NCBI GenBank assembly: GCA_963720705.1
Contig: CAVRGJ010000015.1
Coordinates: 1 to 64,000, forward strand
DNA length: 64,000 bases
From: DASWJZ01 sp963720705
GTDB taxonomy: Bacteria; Pseudomonadota; Alphaproteobacteria; Rhizobiales; Afifellaceae
Reading direction: 5' to 3'
In this document: piece after piece, positions 28,042 to 36,638 of the stretch
Layout: each line of letters starts with the position of its first letter
Position numbering within the stretch: position 1 is the first letter of the stretch
Position numbers and translations under genes: made by a program
The notes under the pieces: model-generated
The model's input: the letters and a program-made list of their open reading frames with translations, nothing else
The model's database searches: none
What the model was told of the DNA's origin: nothing

Positions 28042-29151
28042 TTATAAGAACCGGACGCAGATCGGTGTGCCGGTTTCGGCGACGCTCCCCGTCGGTGTGA
28101 GCTTTCCGGTCGTCTTGTCGATGCGGAACATCACGACGTTGTCCGACTCCTGGTTCGCCGCGGCAAGGAATTCGCCCGACGGATCGACCGCGAAGTTCCG
28201 CGGGATCTTGCCCCGTGTCGGTTCATGCCCGACCAGCGTCATCATCCCCGTCGCCGGATCGACGCCGTAGATCACGATGGAATCGTGCCCACGGTTCGAG
28301 CCGTAGAGGAATCTTCCGCTCGGATGCGCCTGCACCTCCGCACAGGTGCTTTCTCCCTTGAAGTCGGCGGGGAGAGTCGAGAGTGTTTGGATCTCCGTCA
28401 GCGTCCCCTTCTCGGGGCCATAGCGGTATGAGGTCATCGTCGAGTTCAGCTCGTTGATGAGATAGGCGAACTTTCCGTTCGGATGCATCACGAGCTGGCG
28501 CGGGCCGGCGCCGGGCCTCGTCTTGACGACGGGCTGGTCCAGGTTCGCCGTGAGCTGGCCGCGCTCGGCGTCGAAGCGGTAGATCATCACCTTGTCGCCG
28601 CCGAGCTCCGGCACGAAGGCATAGCGATTGTCGGCGGAGAGCTCGACGGCGTGCGCGTGCGGCCCGGCCTGGCGTTTCGGGTCGACGCTCGATCCTTCGT
28701 GCTGGATGACGCACGACGCGTCTTTCAGCGATCCGTCGGCTTCGATCGGCAATACGCAGACGCTGCCTGATGCGAAATTGGCGACGAGCACGTTCTTCCC
28801 GGTCTTGTCGACGATCAGGTGGCAGGGGTCGGTGCCGTGGCTCGCCTTGGTGTTGAGATAGGTGAGGGCACCCGTCTGCGGATCGATGCGGAAGGCGCTG
28901 ACCGCGCCGCTCGCCTTCCCCTCGTATTCCTTGAACTCGTTGACGCAGTAGAGGAATTTTCGCGCGGGATCGAACGCCAGATAGGACGAGTTGCGCACGC
29001 CCTCCTTGACCGCGACCGGCTCGAGCGCGCCGCGTGCCGCGTCGAAGCGGAAGAGGTAAATGCCTTTCCCCTTGCCTTGCACCACCTGACCGGTGCCGAA
29101 GAGGATCGGCTCGCTGTAGGTCCCGACATAGACGAACGGACGCGTCGGCAT
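28042..29151 (-). CDS. Lactonase-family beta-propeller, 6-phosphogluconolactonase-like
   Basis: A 369-residue seven-bladed beta-propeller of the YbhE/Pgl lactonase family. Repeated blades with the pattern YLAFDPARKFLYCVNE, PCHLIVDKTGKNVLVANFASG, RQLVMHPNGKFAYLINE and RNFAVDPSGEFLAAANQ are visible, and GPHAHAVELSADNRYAFVPELG near residue 165 is family-typical. It probably hydrolyses a sugar lactone produced by the neighbouring short-chain dehydrogenases. No signal peptide is seen. Confidence 0.82.
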   Translation of the reverse strand: MPTRPFVYVGTYSEPILFGTGQVVQGKGKGIYLFRFDAARGALEPVAVKEGVRNSSYLAFDPARKFLYCVNEFKEYEGKASGAVSAFRIDPQTGALTYLNTKASHGTDPCHLIVDKTGKNVLVANFASGSVCVLPIEADGSLKDASCVIQHEGSSVDPKRQAGPHAHAVELSADNRYAFVPELGGDKVMIYRFDAERGQLTANLDQPVVKTRPGAGPRQLVMHPNGKFAYLINELNSTMTSYRYGPEKGTLTEIQTLSTLPADFKGESTCAEVQAHPSGRFLYGSNRGHDSIVIYGVDPATGMMTLVGHEPTRGKIPRNFAVDPSGEFLAAANQESDNVVMFRIDKTTGKLTPTGSVAETGTPICVRFL

Positions 29152-29175
29152 TCAGAGCTCCAAATTCCAGTGTGG

Positions 29176-29279
29176 TTCCCCTCCCCCTCGTGGGGAGAGG
29201 GGTTAGGGGAGGGGTTTCTCCGCGTCGCAAACCTCGTTCCACACCCCTCACCGAAGCCCTCCCCACAAGGGGGAGAGGG
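29176..29279. repeat. Intergenic palindromic repeat, pyrimidine/purine-rich
   Basis: Two mirrored arms, CCCCTCCCCCTCGTGGGGAG (29179-29198) and a later CCCTCCCCACAAGGGGGAG, surround a run of GAGGGGTTAGGGGAGGGG. This resembles the multicopy intergenic palindromes common in Rhizobiales genomes. It fills most of the gap between two minus-strand genes. Confidence 0.6.
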
Positions 29280-29299
29280 CTTCGTGCGTCGCGCGTCGA

Positions 29300-30256
29300 C
29301 TATTCGACGTTGATGCCGACCTCTTTGCAGATGCCCTTCAGATAATCCATCGCCGCCACCGTCTCCGCCACGAACTCGTCGGTGGCGGTGACGTTGCGAT
29401 AGACGCCGGGGGCGTTCGAATTCGGCCCACGCGACACGCCCGGAACGTCTTCGAGCTCGATCGAGACGGTGCCGTCGTAGCCGACGTCCTTCAGCGCCTG
29501 GAACATGGCGACCCAGTCGATCTTGCCCATACCGGGACGCCAATGGACGTTGGTGACGCCGTCGTTGTCGGAGCAGTGGAGGTGGATGATGTGCTTGCCG
29601 AGCCGATAGACGGTGATGTTCGGGTAGTCGCCCATCGGAAACGTATGGCTCGGATCGAAGTTGATACCCATGGCCGGATGGTCGACGTGCTCCAAGAGCC
29701 GAAGCGCGCCATCGTGGTTGGCGAGATAGCGCCCAGGATGCGGCTCGACCGACATCTTGACGCCGGCCTTGCCGCAGGCCTCGGCGCAGCGGCGAAGCGC
29801 GTCGACATAGTCGAGAAAATTCCGGTCCCAGTCGACGCCGCGCGGAACGTTCCGCGTCGCGTATTTCTGCACCAGCGGTTTCGTGGTGATGCGCGGTATT
29901 TCCACCGTGTCGCGCATCGCGAAGGGGTGCGACGACACCATGTTGATGATCGGCGAGCCGAGGGCGGCGCCGACCTCGACCGCCTTCTGCCAGTCTTCGA
30001 CCGCGGCGTCGCGCTTGGCCTTGTCGCCGCTTGAGAGGTCGTGCGGCGTGTGCACGAACTGTGACAGCGAGATGCCGGAGTTCTTCAGCTCGGCCTTAAT
30101 GTCGGCGATCTTCGCCTTGGTCCAATAGTTCTGGAGATAATCGCGGTTCCAGGCGATCAGCTCGATCGCCTTGAAGCCGCAGCCGGAGATGCGGCGAATG
30201 CAGTCCTCGTAGGGCGGCTCCCATTGGAACGGCCAGGACGATGCTCCGAATTTCAT
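29300..30256 (-). CDS. Sugar phosphate isomerase/epimerase (xylose-isomerase-like TIM barrel)
   Basis: A 318-residue TIM-barrel enzyme. It begins MKFGASSWPFQWEPPYEDC and holds the metal-binding set SVEPHPGRY near residue 166, INFDPSHTFPMGDY near 192, HLHCSDNDG near 219 and VSIELEDVPG near 261. These Glu/Asp/His residues are characteristic of D-tagatose 3-epimerase and related ketose isomerases. The start at 30256 is the family start; the longer frame to 30787 is antisense-like overlap with the SDR gene. It is one gene of a sugar-catabolic set with an SDR and a lactonase. Confidence 0.82.
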   Translation of the reverse strand: MKFGASSWPFQWEPPYEDCIRRISGCGFKAIELIAWNRDYLQNYWTKAKIADIKAELKNSGISLSQFVHTPHDLSSGDKAKRDAAVEDWQKAVEVGAALGSPIINMVSSHPFAMRDTVEIPRITTKPLVQKYATRNVPRGVDWDRNFLDYVDALRRCAEACGKAGVKMSVEPHPGRYLANHDGALRLLEHVDHPAMGINFDPSHTFPMGDYPNITVYRLGKHIIHLHCSDNDGVTNVHWRPGMGKIDWVAMFQALKDVGYDGTVSIELEDVPGVSRGPNSNAPGVYRNVTATDEFVAETVAAMDYLKGICKEVGINVE

Positions 30257-30312
30257 GCATGGTTCCTTGCGTTTGAGAATGCGCGGAAGGCGCAGCCCAC
30301 CTTGCCATCGGA

Positions 30313-31080
30313 TCAAAGCGCCTCGCCGAGAATGTCGCGGATGAAGGCCGGATGGCCGGCTGTGAGGCCGGCGTCGACCGGGAGCACTGCGCCGGTGACG
30401 CCGGAAGAAAGCGGCGAGGCGAGAAAGAGCGCTGCATTCGCGACTTCGGCCGGTTCGACCAGTCGGCCGAGTGCATAGAGGTTCGTGAGGCGCTCCCGGA
30501 TGCCGGGATCGCGCGCGAGCCGGTGGCCCCAGGCCGCCGTCATGACCGAGCCCGGGCAGACGGCGTTGGCGCGAATGCCGCGCGTGCCGTGCTCCACCGC
30601 GATCGCCCGGCAATAGGCGAGCATGCCGGCTTTCGCCGCCGAGTAGGCGGGGTTGCCGAAATGCTGGAGTGCGTTGACGCTCGAAATGAAGACGATGCTC
30701 CCCGCGCCGCGCTGAAGCATGCGTTCGAGCACCGGGGTGGTGACGTTGAACGCACCCGTCAGGTTGAAGGCGATATCGTCCTCCCAACCTTCCTGGTCGA
30801 GCGTTCGCATGGACTCCCGCACGGTGCCGCCGGCATTGTTGACGAGGATGTCGGGCGCGCCCGCGGCTTCAAAGAGCGCCGTCAAAGCGGCACGCGTTCC
30901 GCGTGCGTCCTTGAGGTCGAAAACGGCGCGATGCGCGGCGTCGAGGTCCTGCATCTGGCCGGCGTCCAGGTCGCACGCACTTACGGTTGCGCCTGCATTG
31001 CGGAAGGCTGCAACCAGCGCGCGGCCGATTCCGCCTCCTGCTCCCGTTATGATGACGTGCTTTTTGGCAAGTGCGAACAT
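30313..31080 (-). CDS. Short-chain dehydrogenase/reductase, sugar-type
   Basis: A 255-residue SDR with TGAGGGIG near residue 13, NNAGG near 82 and the catalytic ISSVNALQHFGNPAYSAAKAG (Ser near 134, Tyr-x-x-x-Lys near 147). It is divergent from an importer operon and upstream of the isomerase on the same strand. It probably oxidises the imported sugar at C1 to a lactone that the nearby propeller lactonase opens; this pairing is inference. Confidence 0.82.
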   Translation of the reverse strand: MFALAKKHVIITGAGGGIGRALVAAFRNAGATVSACDLDAGQMQDLDAAHRAVFDLKDARGTRAALTALFEAAGAPDILVNNAGGTVRESMRTLDQEGWEDDIAFNLTGAFNVTTPVLERMLQRGAGSIVFISSVNALQHFGNPAYSAAKAGMLAYCRAIAVEHGTRGIRANAVCPGSVMTAAWGHRLARDPGIRERLTNLYALGRLVEPAEVANAALFLASPLSSGVTGAVLPVDAGLTAGHPAFIRDILGEAL

Positions 31081-31183
31081 CCGGCCTCCGGTCGCGCGAC
31101 GCGGATCACGCTAGAACGCCGCTTGCGCGGGTGGCAACTTGCTCCGACTTGCATGCATGCGCCCGTCCCGAAATCGATTGTCG

Positions 31184-31197
31184 TTGCCGGCCGGCAA
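31184..31197. promoter_or_regulatory. Perfect 14-bp palindrome in divergent SDR/importer promoter
   Basis: TTGCCGGCCGGCAA is a perfect palindrome in the 184-base gap between the divergent SDR and importer genes, 68 bases before the importer start codon. It could bind a LacI- or GntR-type regulator, but none is encoded nearby. Confidence 0.4.
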
Positions 31198-31264
31198 GAT
31201 TGCTGAAAGAATTCCCGTTCGCGTTGGACCAAATTCCGCGGAACCGATCCTGGAGGGTGAACCG

Positions 31265-32641
31265 ATGACCGAGCGAAAAGAATTGGAATACACTCTGCAG
31301 CAGGCTTCTCTCCAGCAATTGCTGCGGGGCAAGATCGACAGGCGCGAATTCCTCGAGCGCAGCCTAGTCGCGGGCCTCGGCATGGCGGGCGTTGCTGCCG
31401 CCACGAAGACCGGCATCGGTTCCGCCTTCGCGCAGGATCGCCCGCTCACGCCGACGTTCTATCAGTGGATCCAGGACCTTCACCCCGGCATCCCGGCGGT
31501 GAACGCCAAATTCCCCGGCATCAACTACCAGATCGCGCCGGTCGAAGGCTTCGGCATCGAGCGCTTCGTGGCCGAGGCGAAGAACGGCGAAAGCACCTGG
31601 GACGTCTATGTCGGCCAGACGCCGTTCGTGGAAATGTCGGCGATGATCAAGGCCGACGTCATCGAGCCCTGGGACGCCTACATCCCGAAAGACGTGCTCG
31701 ACGACATCATTCCCTCGATCCGCGCTGAGAACACCATCGACGGCAAGCTCTACGGCTGGCCATTCCTGTTGGATGTGATCGGAACCGGATGGCATTCGGG
31801 GCTGACCGGGAAGGCCGGCGTGGCCGACGCGGCGCCGGAGACTTGGGACGATTTCCTGGCCGCCGGGAAGAAGATCGTCGATTCGGGGGCCGCTCCTTGG
31901 GGTGCTACCTTCAATTCGCACGGGTGGCGGTCGCTTGCGCCGATCACGCACAGCATGAGCACCGACGTCTACACGTCGGAGGGCTTGTTCGACTTCACCA
32001 GCGACCCGGCGATCGAGGCGTTGAAGCTGATGAAGCAGATCATGACGATGGCCAATCCCGATATCCTGCTGGAAGGCGCGTCGGATGCCGGCGTCAACGG
32101 GACGCCGGACGAGGTCGCCTTCGCCGCCCAGCGCGTCGGCCTCTACTTCAAATACTTCAATGCGCCGCTCCGCATGGCAGCGAACTGGGATGATCCGACG
32201 CTGTTGCACCTCGGGCCGCTGCCGAAGTTCGCCAACGGCGAAGGCTCGACCGTGTTCTGGACGACGGGCTGTGCGCTGTTCAAGCACGGCAAGAACAAGG
32301 ACAAGGCGGCCGAGTACATCAAGGCGCTGACCTACGACGCGCAGATCTGGAAGAACTCCATTGTCGGAACCCCGAGCGGCCATCCAGGCCAGCTGCCGCC
32401 TTACAAGTCCATCTACGCAGACTGGGACGCCAACAAGCCGGATTGGATGCCCGCCTTCGTGGCGCTTGTCCGCGGTCAGCTCGATCGGGCAAAGGCGATC
32501 ACCAACAACCTTTTCGGCCTGCAGCAGTTCGTGATCGGCAAGCCCATCTGGGAGACTTACCTCAAGGGCGACGAGCCCGATCCGAAGGTTGCGATGCAGA
32601 AGGTCGTCGACGCAGTCCAGGCCGAGGTGAAGAAGGGTTAG
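31265..32641 (+). CDS. Sugar ABC transporter substrate-binding protein, Tat-exported
   Basis: A 458-residue family 1 solute-binding protein. Its N-terminus DRREFLERSLVAGLG (Arg26-Arg27) with a moderately hydrophobic run and an AFAQD cleavage site looks like a twin-arginine signal, so it is probably exported folded. The mature part has the two-lobe pattern with TWDVYVGQTPFVEM, DGKLYGWPFLLDVIG and GCALFKHGKNKDKAAEYIK. Two permease genes follow but no ATPase gene does. The ligand is unknown; the neighbouring enzymes point to a sugar or sugar acid. Confidence 0.85.
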   Translation: MTERKELEYTLQQASLQQLLRGKIDRREFLERSLVAGLGMAGVAAATKTGIGSAFAQDRPLTPTFYQWIQDLHPGIPAVNAKFPGINYQIAPVEGFGIERFVAEAKNGESTWDVYVGQTPFVEMSAMIKADVIEPWDAYIPKDVLDDIIPSIRAENTIDGKLYGWPFLLDVIGTGWHSGLTGKAGVADAAPETWDDFLAAGKKIVDSGAAPWGATFNSHGWRSLAPITHSMSTDVYTSEGLFDFTSDPAIEALKLMKQIMTMANPDILLEGASDAGVNGTPDEVAFAAQRVGLYFKYFNAPLRMAANWDDPTLLHLGPLPKFANGEGSTVFWTTGCALFKHGKNKDKAAEYIKALTYDAQIWKNSIVGTPSGHPGQLPPYKSIYADWDANKPDWMPAFVALVRGQLDRAKAITNNLFGLQQFVIGKPIWETYLKGDEPDPKVAMQKVVDAVQAEVKKG

Positions 32642-32663
32642 TCGTCGGGCCAAGGCAGGGATT

Positions 32664-32682
32664 GGGGCGGGTCATCCGCCCC
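32664..32682 (+). promoter_or_regulatory. Stem-loop between binding-protein and permease genes
   Basis: GGGGCGG (32664-32670) pairs perfectly with CCGCCCC (32676-32682) over a GTCAT loop, extendable by two G-U pairs. It sits 22 bases after the binding-protein stop, as in two other importers of the window. Confidence 0.55.
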
Positions 32683-32728
32683 GGTCCTCGGCTCTCCTCA
32701 AACGGAACGCTCGGTCCTTAGTCAGAGC

Positions 32729-33685
32729 ATGGCGCAGACGATCGCATCCGACCAGGCGGGCCTTTACCCGAGCCGACTGGGCGGCCGCGCAACGCTGTTG
32801 CGGCAGGGCGCGGGCGCGTGGCTGTTCCTGGTGCCGGCATTGGCATTTTTCGCCGGCTATCAGGTCTGGCCCATCGTACGCGTCCTCTGGCTGAGCTTTA
32901 CGGATTACCAGTTCCTGACCAACGATCCGGCGAACTGGGTCGGGTTTTCGAACTATGCCGAGGCGCTGCGTGATCCGCTCATGTGGAAGAGCCTCGGGCG
33001 GGCGGCGCTTTTCACGATCATGTTCCTGCCCGGAACGATCATCCTGCCGCTTCTCCTCGCAATCCTCATCGACCGAGTCACGCAGCCGCGTCTCGCGACC
33101 GTCTATCGCGTCGTGCTGCTCATTCCGGCGGTGATTCCGAGCACCCTCATCTTTGTGCTGTGGAAATGGATGTACAATTATCAAGTCGGTCCCATAAACC
33201 ACTTCCTCGTCAACACGACCGGCCTGTTCACGCTGCAGAACGCGCCTCAATGGCTGGGCGGGACGCCGCTGACGCTTCCCTCCATCGCGATCATGGAAGT
33301 GTGGTGGGGCCTCGGCTACCACACGATCTTCTTCCTCGCCGGCCTGGCCGCGATCTCGAAGGAGCTGCCGGAAGCCGCCCGCATCGACGGGGCAAGCGAA
33401 TGGCAGGTTTTCTGGCACGTGACGCGTCCGCGTCTCGCCCCGATCATGATGATCCTGATCGTATTGCGCTTCGGCACCGCGATGGCCGTCATCGACGAAT
33501 ATCTGATCTTCGGCGGCTTCAACCGCGCCTCGCCGACCTATACCTGGACGATCTTCATGTACGATCAGGCGTTCAAGACCGGCCTCTGGCGGCAGGGATA
33601 TGCCGCGGCCATCGGCATGATCGGCGCGGTTGCGATGATGATCGTCATGGTCTTCCTGATCCGCATCTTCCGTCCGCGAGGCTGA
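32729..33685 (+). CDS. Sugar ABC transporter permease (MalF-type)
   Basis: A 318-residue six-segment inner-membrane protein. The first hydrophobic segment is WLFLVPALAFFAGYQV near residue 30 and the EAA loop is EAARIDGASEWQVFWHVTRP near residue 215. It follows the binding-protein gene after a hairpin and precedes the partner permease by 7 bases. Confidence 0.86.
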   Translation: MAQTIASDQAGLYPSRLGGRATLLRQGAGAWLFLVPALAFFAGYQVWPIVRVLWLSFTDYQFLTNDPANWVGFSNYAEALRDPLMWKSLGRAALFTIMFLPGTIILPLLLAILIDRVTQPRLATVYRVVLLIPAVIPSTLIFVLWKWMYNYQVGPINHFLVNTTGLFTLQNAPQWLGGTPLTLPSIAIMEVWWGLGYHTIFFLAGLAAISKELPEAARIDGASEWQVFWHVTRPRLAPIMMILIVLRFGTAMAVIDEYLIFGGFNRASPTYTWTIFMYDQAFKTGLWRQGYAAAIGMIGAVAMMIVMVFLIRIFRPRG

Positions 33686-33692
33686 CCGGACC

Positions 33693-34592
33693 ATGACGCT
33701 CGAAGCTGTCAACGATGGTGTCGTTTCCTCGAGCTCCCGCGTCGCGACGAGCCCAGGCCCCGTCGGGGAGAGGCGCGCGGCGATTGTCCGTCACGTGGTC
33801 ATCAATTTCTTCATGGTCATCATCATCCTGCCGCTCGCTTGGGTGCTGATGATGTCCATCAAGTCGCTGCCCGATTCCATGCGCGGCGATTTCTGGCCGC
33901 GGAAGTTCGACTTCGGCCACTATTCCTACGTCTTCGAGCGCATCCACACGCTCCCCATAAACCTCTTCAACAGCATCTACGTCACGACCGCCACCGTGCT
34001 GATCACGACGATCTGTGCGGTGCTCGCCGGCTATGCGCTCGTGCATCTGAAGACGAAGGGCGCCGGCATCGTCGTCGTCGTTCTGCTCGTGTCGCTCTAT
34101 TTCCCCGTGCGCGTGGTCTCGATCATCAGCATCTACGAGACCCAGCATTGGCTCGGCCTGATCAACAACACCAGCGGCCTCATCCTGCCCTACATCACTC
34201 TTCAGCTGGCGATCAGCGTCCTCATCATGCGCAGCATGTTCCAGCTGGTGCCGCACGAGATGATCGAGGCGGCAAGGATCGACGGTGCCGGCCACTGGCG
34301 GACGTTGTGGATGATCGGCGTACCGATGGTGCGCAACGGCCTCGTCGTTGTCTTCATCGTCAATTTCGTCACGGCCTGGGGCGAGTATCTGTTGTGCCTG
34401 ACGCTCGTCGACGACGAGGCGAAACGCACCATGCCGGTCGTCCTCGCCGCTGCCCAAGGCGGCCAGGGCCAGTGGGCCTGGCCGAACCTTGCCGCCGTCT
34501 ACGTGATCGTGGTCATGCCCGGCATTATCGCCTTCACTTTCGCCCAGAAGCTTTTCTTCAAGGGACTGGCGGAAGGCGTGGTGAAGGGGTGA
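33693..34592 (+). CDS. Sugar ABC transporter permease (MalG-type)
   Basis: A 299-residue permease with a first membrane segment around FFMVIIILPLAWVLMM and the EAA loop EAARIDGAGHWRTLWMIGVP near residue 190. It is separated by 7 bases from both the preceding permease and the following cutC, so all are likely co-transcribed. No ATPase is encoded in this operon. Confidence 0.86.
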   Translation: MTLEAVNDGVVSSSSRVATSPGPVGERRAAIVRHVVINFFMVIIILPLAWVLMMSIKSLPDSMRGDFWPRKFDFGHYSYVFERIHTLPINLFNSIYVTTATVLITTICAVLAGYALVHLKTKGAGIVVVVLLVSLYFPVRVVSIISIYETQHWLGLINNTSGLILPYITLQLAISVLIMRSMFQLVPHEMIEAARIDGAGHWRTLWMIGVPMVRNGLVVVFIVNFVTAWGEYLLCLTLVDDEAKRTMPVVLAAAQGGQGQWAWPNLAAVYVIVVMPGIIAFTFAQKLFFKGLAEGVVKG

Positions 34593-34599
34593 TGCGTCG

Positions 34600-35337
34600 G
34601 TGATCTACGAGATATGCGTGGATTCGGTCGCCGGCGTGCGTGCCGCCGCGGCTGCCGGGGCCGACCGGGTCGAACTCTGCGCCGATCTTCTTGAGGGCGG
34701 CATCACGCCGAGCCGCGGCCTGATCCGGCAGGCGCGGACCGTCGCGGATATTGCACTGAACGTGATGATCAGGCCACGCGGCGGCGACTTCCTGTTCGAC
34801 GACGATGAGTTCGCCATCATGGAAGCGGACATCGACACCGCCAAAGCCGAAGGTGCGGACGGCGTCGTGATCGGCCTTTTGCTCGCCGACGGCGCGGTGG
34901 ACGCCGAAAGGACGCGCGCCCTGATCGCCAGGGCACGGCCACTGTCGGTGACCTTTCACCGCGCGTTCGACATGACCCCGGATGCGTTCGAGGCGTTGGA
35001 GACGCTGATCGATCTCGGCGTCGATCGGGTGCTGACCTCCGGCCAGGAAGCGACGGTGCTCGAAGGGCTGCCGCTCATTGCCGAGCTCGTGCGGCGCGCG
35101 GGCGAGCGCATCGTGGTCATGCCGGGAGGCGGCATTACGGCCCGCAGCGTCGAGCGTATCGTCAGCGGCGCGCGAGCGCGCGAGATTCACTTCGCCGCCT
35201 TGGAGCCCGCGACCAGCGGCATGCAACATCGCCGAGAGCACGTGTTCATGGGCGGCGAGCTTCGCCCGTCCGAATACGAACGCCTGGTGACTTCGGCTGC
35301 TTCCATCCGCTCGCTGATGAAGAAGGCGTCCGGCTGA
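34600..35337 (+). CDS. cutC: CutC family TIM-barrel protein
   Basis: A 245-residue TIM barrel with the CutC signatures IYEICVDSVAGVRAAAAAGADRVELC at the N-terminus (ICVDS, RVELC), LNVMIRPRGGDFLF near residue 53, VTFHRAFDM near 115, LTSGQE near 145 and MPGGGI near 170. CutC was named for copper tolerance in E. coli, but that role is disputed. Here GTG 34600 lies 7 bases after a sugar permease in an apparent sugar operon, so a carbohydrate-related function seems more likely. No copper-binding Met/Cys cluster is evident. Confidence 0.87.
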   Translation: MIYEICVDSVAGVRAAAAAGADRVELCADLLEGGITPSRGLIRQARTVADIALNVMIRPRGGDFLFDDDEFAIMEADIDTAKAEGADGVVIGLLLADGAVDAERTRALIARARPLSVTFHRAFDMTPDAFEALETLIDLGVDRVLTSGQEATVLEGLPLIAELVRRAGERIVVMPGGGITARSVERIVSGARAREIHFAALEPATSGMQHRREHVFMGGELRPSEYERLVTSAASIRSLMKKASG

Positions 35338-35447
35338 GGTCGATGGGTGTCCCGGAAGCCGACGCTGCGGTGCTGCCTGGCGGGTCGTTGCGCCCGCTTC
35401 CACGACGAACGTCGCCTGGTCGGCGAGGCTAAAGAGGAGGGTGACGC

Positions 35448-36638
35448 GTGAGTTACCGCGCAATCTATGCCTATGCCTGGGACGTCGCCGAGACAGGCGT
35501 GGCGGAATTCATCGAAGAAGTTCGCGCGCTCGGCCTCGACACGGTGACGCTCGCCGGCGCCTATCACGCGGGAAAATTCCTGCGTCCGCACGGCAAGCGC
35601 GGCAAGGTCTATTTCCCCGAGGACGGCACCGTCTATTTCCGCTTCGACTCGAAGCGCTACGGCGCCATCAAGCCAGTCGCGAACGCGATGCTCGCCGAGC
35701 GCGACGTGTTCCGCGCGCTCTGCGACAGCGGGAAAATAGCCACCAACGCCTGGCTGGTGCTCCTGCACAATACGCGGCTCGGAAGCGCGCACCCGGAGGC
35801 CACGGTGAAGAACGCCTTTGGCGATGCGTATGTCTATAGTCTCTGCCCGTCTTCATCGGCGGCGCGCGAATACGCCGTGGCGCTCTCAAAGGATGTCGCC
35901 GACAATTATCCAATCGTCGGGCTGTCGTTGGAGACGCCGGGCTTTCTGCCGTACGCCCACGGCTTTCACCACGAATTCGCCCTGCTCAGGCAGAACCGCT
36001 GGCTCGACGCGCTGCTGGGTCTCTGCTTCTGCGACCATTGCCTGGCGCGCGCAAAGTCGACCGGGGTCGACGCCGTCGGCCTCAAATCCCGCGTTGCCGC
36101 AGACATTTCGGCCTATCTCGACGATGGTGTCGATTTTCCCGATGACATGGCCGAGGCCTTCTGGCTCGCCGATACGCGAAGCGGCGGCGAAATTGCCGCC
36201 TTTCTCGATTTTCGCTGCGAGGTCGTGACGTCGCTTGTCGCAGAGATCCGTGCTGCCGTCCGCGCCGATGCGACGGTCGCTGTCATTCCCTCTGTCGCGC
36301 GACCGACGGCCGGCGCCTGGTACGAAGGGAGCGACCTTCGTGCGCTCGGCCAAGCCGCAGGGATTGTCGAGGCATGCTTCTACGAGTCGAGCGCCGCGCG
36401 CGTCCGTGCCGATATCTTCGACGTGAAGCGAAGGGTCGGCGGCGCCGGAAAGCTCCGTGGCATTCTGCGGCCGTCGTTTCCGGACCTTGAGACCCGCGGC
36501 GAAGTCGTCGCCGCGGCGACGGCGCTGCGCGATGCAGGAATAGAGGAGATCGCCTTCTACAATTACGGGCATCTCCGCCGCGCGAACCTTGAATGGATCG
36601 CCGATGCGATTTCCGCCTTCAGCGCGCCCGCGCCTTGA
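35448..36638 (+). CDS. Unrecognised protein in sugar operon, possible glycosidase-like TIM barrel
   Basis: A 396-residue soluble protein without a signal peptide, which I cannot assign. Its opening (YRAIYAYAWDVAETGVAEFIEEVRALG, with IYAYAWD) and later VGLSLETPGFLPYAHGFHHE, the Cys motif CFCDHCL near residue 191 and IEEIAFYNYGHL at the end resemble putative glycosyl-hydrolase-like barrels with a C-x-C-x-x-C pattern. GTG 35448 has GAGGAGGG upstream, 110 bases after cutC on the same strand. It converges on the FGGY kinase gene with a 20-base overlap. A role in processing the imported sugar is inferred from position only. Confidence 0.6.
   Translation: MSYRAIYAYAWDVAETGVAEFIEEVRALGLDTVTLAGAYHAGKFLRPHGKRGKVYFPEDGTVYFRFDSKRYGAIKPVANAMLAERDVFRALCDSGKIATNAWLVLLHNTRLGSAHPEATVKNAFGDAYVYSLCPSSSAAREYAVALSKDVADNYPIVGLSLETPGFLPYAHGFHHEFALLRQNRWLDALLGLCFCDHCLARAKSTGVDAVGLKSRVAADISAYLDDGVDFPDDMAEAFWLADTRSGGEIAAFLDFRCEVVTSLVAEIRAAVRADATVAVIPSVARPTAGAWYEGSDLRALGQAAGIVEACFYESSAARVRADIFDVKRRVGGAGKLRGILRPSFPDLETRGEVVAAATALRDAGIEEIAFYNYGHLRRANLEWIADAISAFSAPAP

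Noticed and set aside
34600..35337. Copper resistance locus
   Set aside because: Only CutC by name; no copper ATPase, CopC/D, multicopper oxidase or metal regulator is near.
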